Of a DNA stretch of 64,000 nucleotides, positions 16,997 through 23,922 are shown one piece after another. This DNA is from Mycolicibacterium aurum (GTDB lineage: Bacteria; Actinomycetota; Actinomycetes; Mycobacteriales; Mycobacteriaceae). Under the pieces are notes generated by a model. The model worked only from the letters and a program-made list of their open reading frames with translations, had not been told where the DNA came from and did no database searches. How positions within the stretch are numbered: position 1 is the stretch's first letter; each line of letters starts with the position of its first letter. The stretch lies in the NCBI RefSeq assembly GCF_900637195.1, contig NZ_LR134356.1, positions 4,712,001-4,776,000 of the forward strand, written 5' to 3'. The position numbers were made by a program, and so were the translations under genes.

Positions 16997-18019
16997 CTAG
17001 CCCTTGGCGACGCGGCGGATCAGCGACCTGGTGGCCTTCTCCAGAATCGCCTGCCCTTCGTCGGGATCGTCAGACTTTCCGGCCCGCTTCACCGCCGACG
17101 CAATCGTGATGCCCCGGGCGTATCCGTCGACCACCCGCGGATCGACGTAAGACTGCCTGGCCACCGCCGGGGTGTTGCCCAACTCGTGAGCGACCTCTTT
17201 CATCACCGCCGAGGCCTCCCGCTTGACCGCCGTCTTCGACGTCGGCTCCTTGGCGACGGCGAATGCCGCAGCGGCCAGGACCGTCCCGTGCCAGGTGCGC
17301 AGGTCCTTGATGGTGTACTCGTCGCCGACCAGTTCCTTGAAACGCGCGTTGACGTCGTCAGCGCGCAGGTCGATCCAGTCTTTGCCAGAACCACCGCGGC
17401 ACACCAGCAATCGGTCCGGGCGTCCGTCCTGGCGCACCAGGGCGCGCACCGTACGCACGACCTCGGGATCGTCAATCTCGATGTAGCGCTGCACACCGCT
17501 CTTGGCGGGAAAATCGAAGACCACTGCTGTGCTACGCAACGTCACGTGTTCGCAGAGCAAGGTCGCCAGTCCGTAGTGTTCGAACTCCTCGGCCGACGCT
17601 TCACCCCCGGCCCGGAAATAGCCGCGATCGAGCAGCTGGTGCGCGAGCGCCAACACGCGCTCGCGGACGAGCCCGCGCTTGCGCAGATCCTTGAAGATCT
17701 GGGCACGCCATTGCGGCAGGCGCTCCGAGAGTTCGAGAACCCGGTCGAACTTCTCTTCGGCCCGCTCCTGCTGCCATTTCTCGTGGTACAGGTACTGCTT
17801 TCGGCCGGCGGCGTCGACACCGACGGCCTGGATGTGGCCCGACGGGCGGGGGCTGATCCAGACGTGCTTCCAGGCCGGCGGGATGACCAGATCCTTGATG
17901 CGCTGCTCGGCGTCGGGGTCGTCGAGCAGCGCACCGTCGGGGCCGTAATAGGCGAATCCCTTCCCGCGGCGCTTGCGCGCAATCCCGGGCCCGTCAAGCT
18001 TGCTGCGGGTGAGCCTCAC
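16997..18019 (-). CDS. DNA topoisomerase IB
   Basis: A 340-residue poxvirus-type topoisomerase IB, which relaxes supercoils by a 3'-phosphotyrosine intermediate. The N-terminal domain (GFAYYGPDG, PPAWKHVWISPRPSGHIQA) and the catalytic domain (KDLRTWHGTVLAA with the HxxR-like region) are present, and the nucleophile is probably Tyr291 in ARQSYVDPRV. Length is typical of bacterial members. It stands alone 49 nt after the zinc dehydrogenase stop on the same strand. Many mycobacteria carry one copy. Confidence 0.9.
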   Translation of the reverse strand: MRLTRSKLDGPGIARKRRGKGFAYYGPDGALLDDPDAEQRIKDLVIPPAWKHVWISPRPSGHIQAVGVDAAGRKQYLYHEKWQQERAEEKFDRVLELSERLPQWRAQIFKDLRKRGLVRERVLALAHQLLDRGYFRAGGEASAEEFEHYGLATLLCEHVTLRSTAVVFDFPAKSGVQRYIEIDDPEVVRTVRALVRQDGRPDRLLVCRGGSGKDWIDLRADDVNARFKELVGDEYTIKDLRTWHGTVLAAAAFAVAKEPTSKTAVKREASAVMKEVAHELGNTPAVARQSYVDPRVVDGYARGITIASAVKRAGKSDDPDEGQAILEKATRSLIRRVAKG

Positions 18020-18067
18020 GGCCAGTCTTCTACCCCGAAAACTCCCGGCTCACACCGTCACTGCAGC

Positions 18068-19255
18068 TCACGGCTGAAGGATGACCTTCACCGCACCGTC
18101 CTGCTTCTTCTGGAAGATCTCGTAGGCGTGCGGAGCATCTTCCAGCGGCAGCACATGCGTCGCGAAACTGTCCACACCGAGCGGGTCGGCGTCGGTCAGC
18201 AGCGGCAGGATGTCGTCCACCCATTTCTTGACGTTGGCCTGGCCCATCCGCACCTGAATCTGTTTGTCGAACATCGTCAGCAGCGGCAGCGGATCGGCCA
18301 TGCCGCCGTACACGCCGATCAGCGACAAGGTGCCTCCGCGTCGCACCGCGTCGATGCCCGTGTACAGCGCGTCCAGGCAATCCACACCCGCCTTCTGCAT
18401 GAAGGGCTTCGCGAGCGCGTCCGGCAGGAATGTCGCCGCGGTCTGGGCGGCACGCGCCACCGGCGACCCGTGGGCTTCCATGCCGACAGCGTCGATCACC
18501 GAGTCACTTCCACGGCCACCGGTGAGGCGACGAACCTCGTCGCCCACCGAGCCGTCCACGTTGGAGAAATCGATGGTGTGGATGCCGCGCTCGGCGGCCC
18601 GGGCGAGTCGCTCCGGGACACGGTCGACGGCGAACACCTGGTATCCCAGATGCTGCGCGATACGCGACGCCATGTCGCCGATCGGGCCGAGCCCGAGCAC
18701 GGTGACCGTCCCGCCGTCGGGGATGTCGGCGTACGCCACCGACTGCCAGGCGGTCGGCAAGACATCCGAGAGGTAGACGAAGCGCGAATCTGCCGGGCCC
18801 TCAGGAACTTTGATGTGAGTGAATTGTGCCTGCGGGACTCGCAGATACTCAGCCTGCCCGCCGGGGACGGAACCGTAGAGCTCGGAGAATCCGAACAGTG
18901 CAGCGCCCATCCCCTGGTCGCGCACCTGCGTGGTCTCGCACTGGGTGTAGAGATGCATGTCGCACATGTAGCAATGGCCACAGGAGATCTGGAACGGGAT
19001 GACCACCCGGTCCCCCACCGCAAGGTTGGACACTGCCGACCCCACCTCGCGAACGATGCCCATGGGCTCGTGGCCGAGGATGTCGCCCTCGTTCATGAAT
19101 GCACCGAGTACTTCATACAGATGCAGGTCGGATCCACAGATATTGGTGGAGGTCACCTCGATGATCGCATCGGTAGGTTCCTCGATCTTCGGGTCTGCGA
19201 CGGTGTCGACTCGTACATCTCTGCGGCCATGCCAGGTAACTGCCTTCATGCCCAC
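18068..19255 (-). CDS. Zinc-dependent dehydrogenase (formaldehyde/alcohol dehydrogenase-like)
   Basis: A 395-residue medium-chain dehydrogenase. The catalytic zinc site has C40 (NICGSD) and H62-E63 (GHEP), and the structural zinc has C92, C95, C98 and C106. The nucleotide loop is LGLGPIGDMA. The long form with a GMEAHG region and a large C-terminal insertion resembles glutathione-independent formaldehyde dehydrogenases. GTG 19255 is chosen because a SigF-type promoter places the transcript start at or next to it; ATG 19249 is two codons in. Substrate uncertain. Confidence 0.85.
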   Translation of the reverse strand: MGMKAVTWHGRRDVRVDTVADPKIEEPTDAIIEVTSTNICGSDLHLYEVLGAFMNEGDILGHEPMGIVREVGSAVSNLAVGDRVVIPFQISCGHCYMCDMHLYTQCETTQVRDQGMGAALFGFSELYGSVPGGQAEYLRVPQAQFTHIKVPEGPADSRFVYLSDVLPTAWQSVAYADIPDGGTVTVLGLGPIGDMASRIAQHLGYQVFAVDRVPERLARAAERGIHTIDFSNVDGSVGDEVRRLTGGRGSDSVIDAVGMEAHGSPVARAAQTAATFLPDALAKPFMQKAGVDCLDALYTGIDAVRRGGTLSLIGVYGGMADPLPLLTMFDKQIQVRMGQANVKKWVDDILPLLTDADPLGVDSFATHVLPLEDAPHAYEIFQKKQDGAVKVILQP

Positions 19256-19259
19256 GACG

Positions 19260-19283
19260 TACCCGGGGATCGGTCACCCAAAC
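19260..19283 (-). promoter_or_regulatory. SigF-type promoter, near-leaderless
   Basis: On the minus strand GTTT (19283-19280), a 15-bp spacer and GGGTA (19264-19260). This fits the mycobacterial SigF pattern GTTT-N15-GGGTA. The -10 ends 5 bp before GTG 19255, so transcription should begin at or very near the start codon of the zinc dehydrogenase. Confidence 0.6.
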
Positions 19284-19498
19284 GCGCCGAGCGCCGACGA
19301 TCACGACCCCCTCACCCTCGCTGCCGCGGTTCTGGCCGGCATAGGGGCGGATATCGACCGTACGCAAAACCGAATAAGCTCTGCAGCAACCGATTCGGCG
19401 GTTCACCGCGCATCCGCGGCATCACCGCGATGTAACCGCCGTCACCGACGACGATATACGGCGTTTGAGGCGCCGAAGTGGCGGTAACGTTGCCAGTT

Positions 19499-20008
19499 AT
19501 GGGCGACCAGGGCGGCGATGGTGGCGCGGCGTCATTCGACAGCCTGGTGGGGCTGCTCGACTACCCGATGTTCGTCGTCACCACGATGGCGGATGGCCAC
19601 CGGTCCGGATGTCTGGTCGGCTTCACCTCGCAGACGAGCATCAACCCGCCGAGATTCCTGGTCGGACTGTCCCGACGGAACCACACCTTCGCCGTCGCAC
19701 AGGACGCCGAGTACCTGGCAGTGCACCTGCTGCCCCGCGAGGAGTTGGCTCTCGCCGAGTTGTTCGGCGAGAAGACCGGTGACACAGAAGACAAGTTCGC
19801 CGAATGCGCATGGCATTCCGGCCCGCAGGGGATGCCGATCCTCGACGCAGCGCCGGCGTGGTTCGTCGGGCACGTCATCGACAGGTTCGATCTCGGCGAT
19901 CACGTCGGACATCTCATCGAGCCCGTCGCCGGCAATGCGCCCGACGAACTGGGCGACCTGATCACCTTCTCCGACGTCCGCGATCTGGAACCCGGTCACA
20001 ACGCATGA
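19499..20008 (+). CDS. Flavin reductase-like FMN-binding protein
   Basis: A 169-residue flavin reductase domain protein (FMN-binding split barrel): VGLLDYPMFVVTTMADGHRS, then GFTSQTSINPPRFLVGLSR, and HTFAVAQDAEYLAVHLLP. It may reduce FMN for a partner oxygenase or use it as a redox cofactor. ATG 19499 is preferred; GTG 19478 is in frame 7 codons earlier. Its stop overlaps the ATG of the RibD-like gene by 4 nt, so the two flavin or pterin-related proteins are translationally coupled. Confidence 0.8.
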   Translation: MGDQGGDGGAASFDSLVGLLDYPMFVVTTMADGHRSGCLVGFTSQTSINPPRFLVGLSRRNHTFAVAQDAEYLAVHLLPREELALAELFGEKTGDTEDKFAECAWHSGPQGMPILDAAPAWFVGHVIDRFDLGDHVGHLIEPVAGNAPDELGDLITFSDVRDLEPGHNA

Positions 20009-20706
20009 CCGCGGTCACGACGATCGACGACGGCGGCGCCATCGAGGACCACGGATATCGTCCGGCGCCACCGGGATTGCGCGCAAACATGATCTTCAGC
20101 GCCGACGGCGCCGCCGCGTTCCAGGGTCGCGCGGGACCGCTGTCGAACGCCGCGGACTATCAACTCCTGCTCGCGTTACGCGCGTACACCGACGTCGTCC
20201 TCGTCGGGGCGGGCACAGCGCGCGCCGAGAACTACGGGCCCGTCCGGCTACGGTCCGACCACCTCGAACAGCGCCGCGAACTGGGACTGGGCGACACGCC
20301 GCCGCCGATTGCCGTGGTGTCGCAGTCGGGACGGCTTCCGGACCGCCTGCTGGAGTCGCCCACGCCACCGATCCTGATCACCAGTACGCGTAGCGCCCGA
20401 GAGCGCGAGACACCCTGTCGCGTCCTGGCCGCCGGTGACCACGCCGTCGACGTGCCGGAGGCGATACGGCTACTCAACGAGCAAGGGATGGAGCGCATCC
20501 TGTGCGAGGGCGGTCCGACGCTGCTCGACGAGCTGGTCGATAACGACCTCGTCGACGAGCTGTGCGTGACCCTGGCGCCGTGTCTGGCCGGGAGTCAGCC
20601 ACTCGGAGGCGGCGCGCCTGCGAGCATCGCCGCGCCTACCAGCCTGCGACTGGCCCACGTCCTGGCGGCGTCCGATTACCTGTACCTGAAGTATCAGCGC
20701 GTCTGA
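20005..20706 (+). CDS. RibD C-terminal domain reductase (Rv2671-like)
   Basis: A 233-residue dihydrofolate-reductase-fold protein with the RibD C-terminal reductase pattern: RANMIFSADGAAAFQGRAGP, VLVGAGTARAENYGP, and the NADPH-binding RILCEGGPTLLDELVDNDLV. Close mycobacterial relatives (Rv2671) have been linked to weak dihydrofolate reductase activity and antifolate bypass. There is no deaminase domain, so it is not a full riboflavin-pathway RibD. The ATGA overlap with the flavin reductase gene suggests joint expression. Confidence 0.85.
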   Translation: MTAVTTIDDGGAIEDHGYRPAPPGLRANMIFSADGAAAFQGRAGPLSNAADYQLLLALRAYTDVVLVGAGTARAENYGPVRLRSDHLEQRRELGLGDTPPPIAVVSQSGRLPDRLLESPTPPILITSTRSARERETPCRVLAAGDHAVDVPEAIRLLNEQGMERILCEGGPTLLDELVDNDLVDELCVTLAPCLAGSQPLGGGAPASIAAPTSLRLAHVLAASDYLYLKYQRV

Positions 20707-20712
20707 CCACGC

Positions 20713-21567
20713 TCAGCCGGGCAGTGTCTCGCCGCCGATCGGAGCGAGCACCTCACCGCTGTAATACGACGACATGCGTGAGGCCGCGAAAAACACATAC
20801 GACGGTGCGATCTCATCGGGCTGCGCCGCCCGCTCCATCGGCACCTGAGCACCGAAGTTCTCCACCTTCTCGGCGTCCATGGTGGCCGGGATGAGCGGGG
20901 TCCACACCGGGCCCGGTGCGACGCAGTTGACCCGAATTTTGCGCGAGGTCAACGACTGCGCCAACGAGTACGTCAACGCGATGACAGCGCCCTTGGTGGC
21001 GGAGTAGTCGATCAAGGACTTGTTGCCGCGCAGCCCGTTGATGGATGCGGTGTTGATGATCGCCGACCCGTCCGGGAGGTGCTGCAACGCCGCTTTGGTG
21101 ACGTGGAAGAAGCTGTCGATGTTGACCGCGAACGTGCGGCGCCACTGATCGTCGGAGATCTCCGAAAGGTCGTCCTGCGGCGACTGGAAAGCGACATTGT
21201 TCACCACGATGTCCAGTCCGCCAAGCTGTTTCACCGTCTGTTCGACGATGCTGCGGCAGTGTGCCGGTTCCGCGAGGTCGCCGGGCAGCTCAATGCCGCG
21301 TCGGCCTGCCGCCTCGATCAGCGACACGGTGTGGGCGGCGTCGGACGTCTCGTTCAGGTACGCGATCGACACGTCGGCGCCCTCCTTGGCGAACGCGACC
21401 GCGACGGCCCTTCCGATGCCGGAGTCGCCACCGGTGATCAGCGCCCGCTTGCCGGCCAGCAGCCCGGAGCCGACATAGTCCCGCATCTCGTCGCGGGGCT
21501 TTTCACTCATGTCGGCGGTCTCACCGGGGTAGGGGATCACGGCCTCGGGCGTCACGTCGCTGCTCAC
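20713..21567 (-). CDS. SDR family oxidoreductase (general-stress type)
   Basis: A 284-residue short-chain dehydrogenase with a 39-residue N-terminal extension typical of the stress-induced YhdF/GspA39-like branch (PYPGETADMSEKPRDEM). The cofactor loop is TGGDSGIGRA, the NNVA motif follows, and the active site is Y-S-A-T-K (DYSATKGAV). Start GTG 21567 coincides with the transcript start predicted from a SigF-type promoter. It converges with the RibD-like gene, leaving 6 nt between stops. Confidence 0.85.
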   Translation of the reverse strand: MSSDVTPEAVIPYPGETADMSEKPRDEMRDYVGSGLLAGKRALITGGDSGIGRAVAVAFAKEGADVSIAYLNETSDAAHTVSLIEAAGRRGIELPGDLAEPAHCRSIVEQTVKQLGGLDIVVNNVAFQSPQDDLSEISDDQWRRTFAVNIDSFFHVTKAALQHLPDGSAIINTASINGLRGNKSLIDYSATKGAVIALTYSLAQSLTSRKIRVNCVAPGPVWTPLIPATMDAEKVENFGAQVPMERAAQPDEIAPSYVFFAASRMSSYYSGEVLAPIGGETLPG

Positions 21568-21573
21568 CGTGCG

Positions 21574-21597
21574 TGCGTACCCGGGACCGACCGGCCA
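21574..21597 (-). promoter_or_regulatory. SigF-type promoter, leaderless SDR transcript
   Basis: On the minus strand GTTT (21597-21594), a 15-bp spacer and GGGTA (21578-21574). The distance from the last -10 base to GTG 21567 is 7 bp, so the message should start with the initiation codon. Confidence 0.65.
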
Positions 21598-21600
21598 AAA

Positions 21601-22116
21601 CTACGGCGCCGGTGGTTGACGTGCTCCGTTCCTCATCGCCAGCGGGAGGACGAGCCAGAACGCAGTGAACACCACCAGCACGCTGATCCCCGCAATCAGT
21701 GCCGGATACAGGCCCGCCACTGCGTCGAAGATGATCACGGTCATCCCGGTGACCGCGACGCCCAGCAGCAGCAGGCCGGCATAGGCACAGAGGTGCGCGG
21801 CACGCACCAGAGCCGCGAGTCGATGCCGGTGAAAGAGCAGGCGGTGCATTCCCACCGGGGCGACCAGCAGCGCCGTCGACACGACCGCCGCGCATACCGT
21901 CGCCAGATACACCGCCTGCATGCCGTCGTCGAGGATGTCGAATCGCTGCTGGAACGGCAACGTCAACAGAAACCCCGTCAGCAGCTGCACCCCGGTCTGC
22001 ACCACCCGCAGTTCCTGCAGCAGGCTCGCCCAGTTGCGGTCCAGCCGCTCGGTGCCGGTCTCGTGCCGCTCGCGGCGATCCCAGTCCGCGTCAGGGTCCG
22101 CAGGGTTGGCATCCAT
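21601..22116 (-). CDS. DUF6328 family membrane protein
   Basis: A 171-residue protein with a charged N-terminus (RNWASLLQELRVVQTGVQLL) leading into four transmembrane helices: TGVQLLTGFLLTLPF, AVYLATVCAAVVSTALLVAP, CAYAGLLLLGVAVTGMTVII and YPALIAGISVLVVFTAFWLV. The ELRVxQTGxQxLxGFLL signature fits DUF6328, an actinobacterial family of unknown function. It ends immediately before the SigF promoter of the SDR gene. Confidence 0.75.
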   Translation of the reverse strand: MDANPADPDADWDRRERHETGTERLDRNWASLLQELRVVQTGVQLLTGFLLTLPFQQRFDILDDGMQAVYLATVCAAVVSTALLVAPVGMHRLLFHRHRLAALVRAAHLCAYAGLLLLGVAVTGMTVIIFDAVAGLYPALIAGISVLVVFTAFWLVLPLAMRNGARQPPAP

Positions 22117-22154
22117 CGGCTGATACTCCCACCCGGTCTGACCGGGTGCACCGA

Positions 22155-22178
22155 GTTTGACCAGGGGCTACGGGGGTA
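22155..22178 (+). promoter_or_regulatory. SigF-type promoter for the DUF4235 gene
   Basis: GTTT (22155-22158), 15-bp spacer, GGGTA (22174-22178). Expected start near 22185, giving a leader of about 40 nt before ATG 22224. Confidence 0.55.
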
Positions 22179-22223
22179 GACGTCCCGCAGCCGTCCCCGC
22201 GCCGGAAAAGATTTGGAGTGACG

Positions 22224-22499
22224 ATGAGCAAGATCGCACGGTCGCTGTATACGCCGCTGTCGGTGGCAACAGGCATCGGAGGGGGTTTGCTTGCCGGCGC
22301 GATCTTCGGGCAGATATGGCAGCGCGTCGGCGAGAACGACGCTGAGCCACCGGACCCGAAAGACCTCAGTCAATCCATGAAGACCGTGATCGCCGCGGCG
22401 GCCATCCAGGGCCTCGTCGTCGGCATCGTTCGTGCTCTCGTGCAGCGGGCCAGTGCCCACGGCTACCAGGCCGTCACCCACGAACGGCCGCCGTCCTAG
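22224..22499 (+). CDS. DUF4235 family small membrane protein
   Basis: A 91-residue protein with two Gly-rich transmembrane helices (LSVATGIGGGLLAGAIFGQI and TVIAAAAIQGLVVGIVRALV) joined by a loop GENDAEPPDPKDL. The layout W..V......PPDP...S....IAAAA.QG fits DUF4235. TTGGAG lies 6 nt upstream of ATG 22224; GTG 22218 is a weaker alternative. The SigF-type promoter upstream suggests stress or stationary-phase expression. Confidence 0.8.
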   Translation: MSKIARSLYTPLSVATGIGGGLLAGAIFGQIWQRVGENDAEPPDPKDLSQSMKTVIAAAAIQGLVVGIVRALVQRASAHGYQAVTHERPPS

Positions 22500-22574
22500 C
22501 CACACCGCACACTTCATAGCCATTCCACAGCTATCGGTGAGGAGCCTCTTAGGCAGCAGCCCCACCGTGGAGCC

Positions 22575-22835
22575 ATGGCTGGAACCACTGAGTTTCCTCA
22601 GGCACGACCCTCCATCGCGCGCGAGACGCGGCGAACCTGGTTGACGGCCGTGCTCGCCGTCGTGGCAAGCCTCGGGATGATGCTGTCGGCAACGCCCGGG
22701 TCGGTGTCCCCGCTGGTGTACTGGATCGTCTCGTCGATCGCGATGGCGACGGTCCTGATCGTGTTCGTTGCCGGCGAGAACGCCTGGGAAGGGTGGGTCG
22801 CCAGCGCCCGAGCTGCCGGCGTCGTCGCGCGCTGA
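22575..22835 (+). CDS. Small membrane protein, 86 aa
   Basis: MAGTTEFPQARPSIARETRR precedes two hydrophobic helices (TWLTAVLAVVASLGMMLSAT and LVYWIVSSIAMATVLIVFVA) and a short tail EGWVASARAAGVVAR. I do not recognise a family. It follows the DUF4235 gene by 75 nt on the same strand and converges with the LysA-like gene. Confidence 0.6.
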   Translation: MAGTTEFPQARPSIARETRRTWLTAVLAVVASLGMMLSATPGSVSPLVYWIVSSIAMATVLIVFVAGENAWEGWVASARAAGVVAR

Positions 22836-22848
22836 CCCGCCCGGCGGG

Positions 22849-23520
22849 TCATGTCCCCAGCGGGGCCAACGCCACCGCAGGCCGGGGCAGGCGCCACCGC
22901 GCGCATCCGTCATCGAGCGCTTCGTCGACAGCCGTCGCGATGGCCGTCAGCTCCTGACCGCCGCCCGCAAGCCAGGTGCCGACCGGCCCACCTGCCAGGC
23001 TGACCCGGGTCAGGGTCAGCCCGCACTCGCGCATCAACGCGATTCGGGCCAGCAGCCGTTCCGTAGCCGCGGCCCACTCGTCCACTCCTCGCCGAACGTC
23101 GACGTCGCAATGCATCCCGACGACATCGAGTCGGCGTTCACCGAGAACCGCAGGCCCCCGGTCGTCGAGATAGACGTGCTTGGTGGGCGCAGGGCACTCA
23201 GTGAGCACGTCGACGTGTCTGTCCGCCGACACGACGTAGCGCACCACACCAAGGGCCGCGGCGCGGCGAATCGTCGTCGTCTCCGGGCAGCAGCGCAACA
23301 CCACGTGCACCGGGCGTATCCCGCCGGCCCTCACCAGGTCGAGTTCGTCGTCGCCACAGGCGGTGACCGCGAGCCCCTGCGCTCGAACCCACGCTGCGAC
23401 AGCAGGATCCCGCAGGGCCGCCGCAGGCACGGCGCAGCCGGCCATGGGCAGAATCCGTCGCACCGACCGGATGGCGGAGACCAGGCGGTGCGGGGCCAGC
23501 GGGACGTCGAGAACGGTCAT
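22849..23520 (-). CDS. LysA-like decarboxylase barrel, apparently without PLP lysine
   Basis: A 223-residue protein resembling the N-terminal barrel of fold-type III PLP decarboxylases such as diaminopimelate decarboxylase: GLAVTACGDDELDLVRAGGI, then RPVHVVLRC and LGVVRYVVSADRHVDVL. The segment where the PLP lysine would sit reads RILPMAGCAVPAAAL and has no Lys, and there is no second domain, so catalysis looks unlikely. ATG 23520 is used; ATG 23556 is possible. It is divergent from the kdp operon and shares its control region, so it may be linked to kdp control or be a relic. Confidence 0.5.
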   Translation of the reverse strand: MTVLDVPLAPHRLVSAIRSVRRILPMAGCAVPAAALRDPAVAAWVRAQGLAVTACGDDELDLVRAGGIRPVHVVLRCCPETTTIRRAAALGVVRYVVSADRHVDVLTECPAPTKHVYLDDRGPAVLGERRLDVVGMHCDVDVRRGVDEWAAATERLLARIALMRECGLTLTRVSLAGGPVGTWLAGGGQELTAIATAVDEALDDGCARWRLPRPAVALAPLGT

Positions 23521-23565
23521 GCATTCGGTGTACGCGCACAATCTGGGAGCAGTCATCGATCCATG

Positions 23566-23687
23566 CGGTTTCTTGACATTCGACTCCCAGACTTTGACGG
23601 CCCCCTGACAGCCGCACGAAGTCCGTAAAAACGCAGGGTCAGGGTGTCAAGAAACCGTCAACGCCCAGCTCACGGGGCACTTGACGG
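23566..23687. promoter_or_regulatory. kdp control region: 13-bp inverted repeat and TTGACGG motifs
   Basis: CGGTTTCTTGACA at 23566-23578 is repeated as its exact reverse complement TGTCAAGAAACCG at 23645-23657. TTGACGG occurs at 23594-23600 and 23681-23687, and its complement CCGTCAA at 23655-23661. GTCAA at 23646 and 23657 has an 11-bp period, as expected for an OmpR/PhoB-class regulator such as KdpE. These are candidate KdpE sites or a looped operator between the divergent genes. Confidence 0.5.
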
Positions 23688-23755
23688 GCATACGTTGGCG
23701 TCCGCGCCCGCCACTTCCGGCGGGTGCGTCAACGAATGCAGGAGTGCTGATAGTC

Positions 23756-23839
23756 GTGACGACCGTCATCTACATCGCGCTGACAGTGGCGGTCTTCGCC
23801 CTGTTCGGCCTGATTCAGAAATGGGTCGAGACCCTGTGA
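23756..23839 (+). CDS. 27-residue membrane microprotein upstream of kdpF
   Basis: GTG 23756 opens a 27-codon frame: TTVIYIALTVAVFALFGLIQ followed by KWVETL and TGA. It is one hydrophobic helix with a basic/acidic end, much like KdpF in design but different in sequence. Its stop overlaps the GTG of kdpF by 4 nt (GTGA), so the two are translationally coupled. AGGAG ends 11 nt before the start, and GTG 23744 is an alternative. It is too short for routine gene finding. A Kdp-complex helper peptide or a leader controlling kdpF translation are both possible. Confidence 0.6.
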   Translation: MTTVIYIALTVAVFALFGLIQKWVETL

Positions 23840-23922
23840 CCCAGAACCTGATCGGCCTCGCGCTCGCCGCCGTGATCGCCGTATTCCTGTTCGTCGCGCT
23901 GCTGTTCCCGGAGAGGTTCTAG
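23836..23922 (+). CDS. kdpF: K+-transporting ATPase subunit F
   Basis: A 28-residue single-helix subunit: TQNLIGLALAAVIAVFLFVA then LLFPERF, the classic KdpF ending (LxxPExF). It stabilises the KdpFABC complex in the membrane. GTG start within the stop of the upstream micro-ORF; its TAG overlaps the kdpA GTG by 1 nt. Confidence 0.9.
   Translation: MTQNLIGLALAAVIAVFLFVALLFPERF

Noticed and set aside
16790..19435. Plus-strand open frame of 881 codons
   Set aside because: Runs antisense through the Rho-N protein, topoisomerase IB and zinc dehydrogenase genes, all of which have motifs; no domain in this frame.
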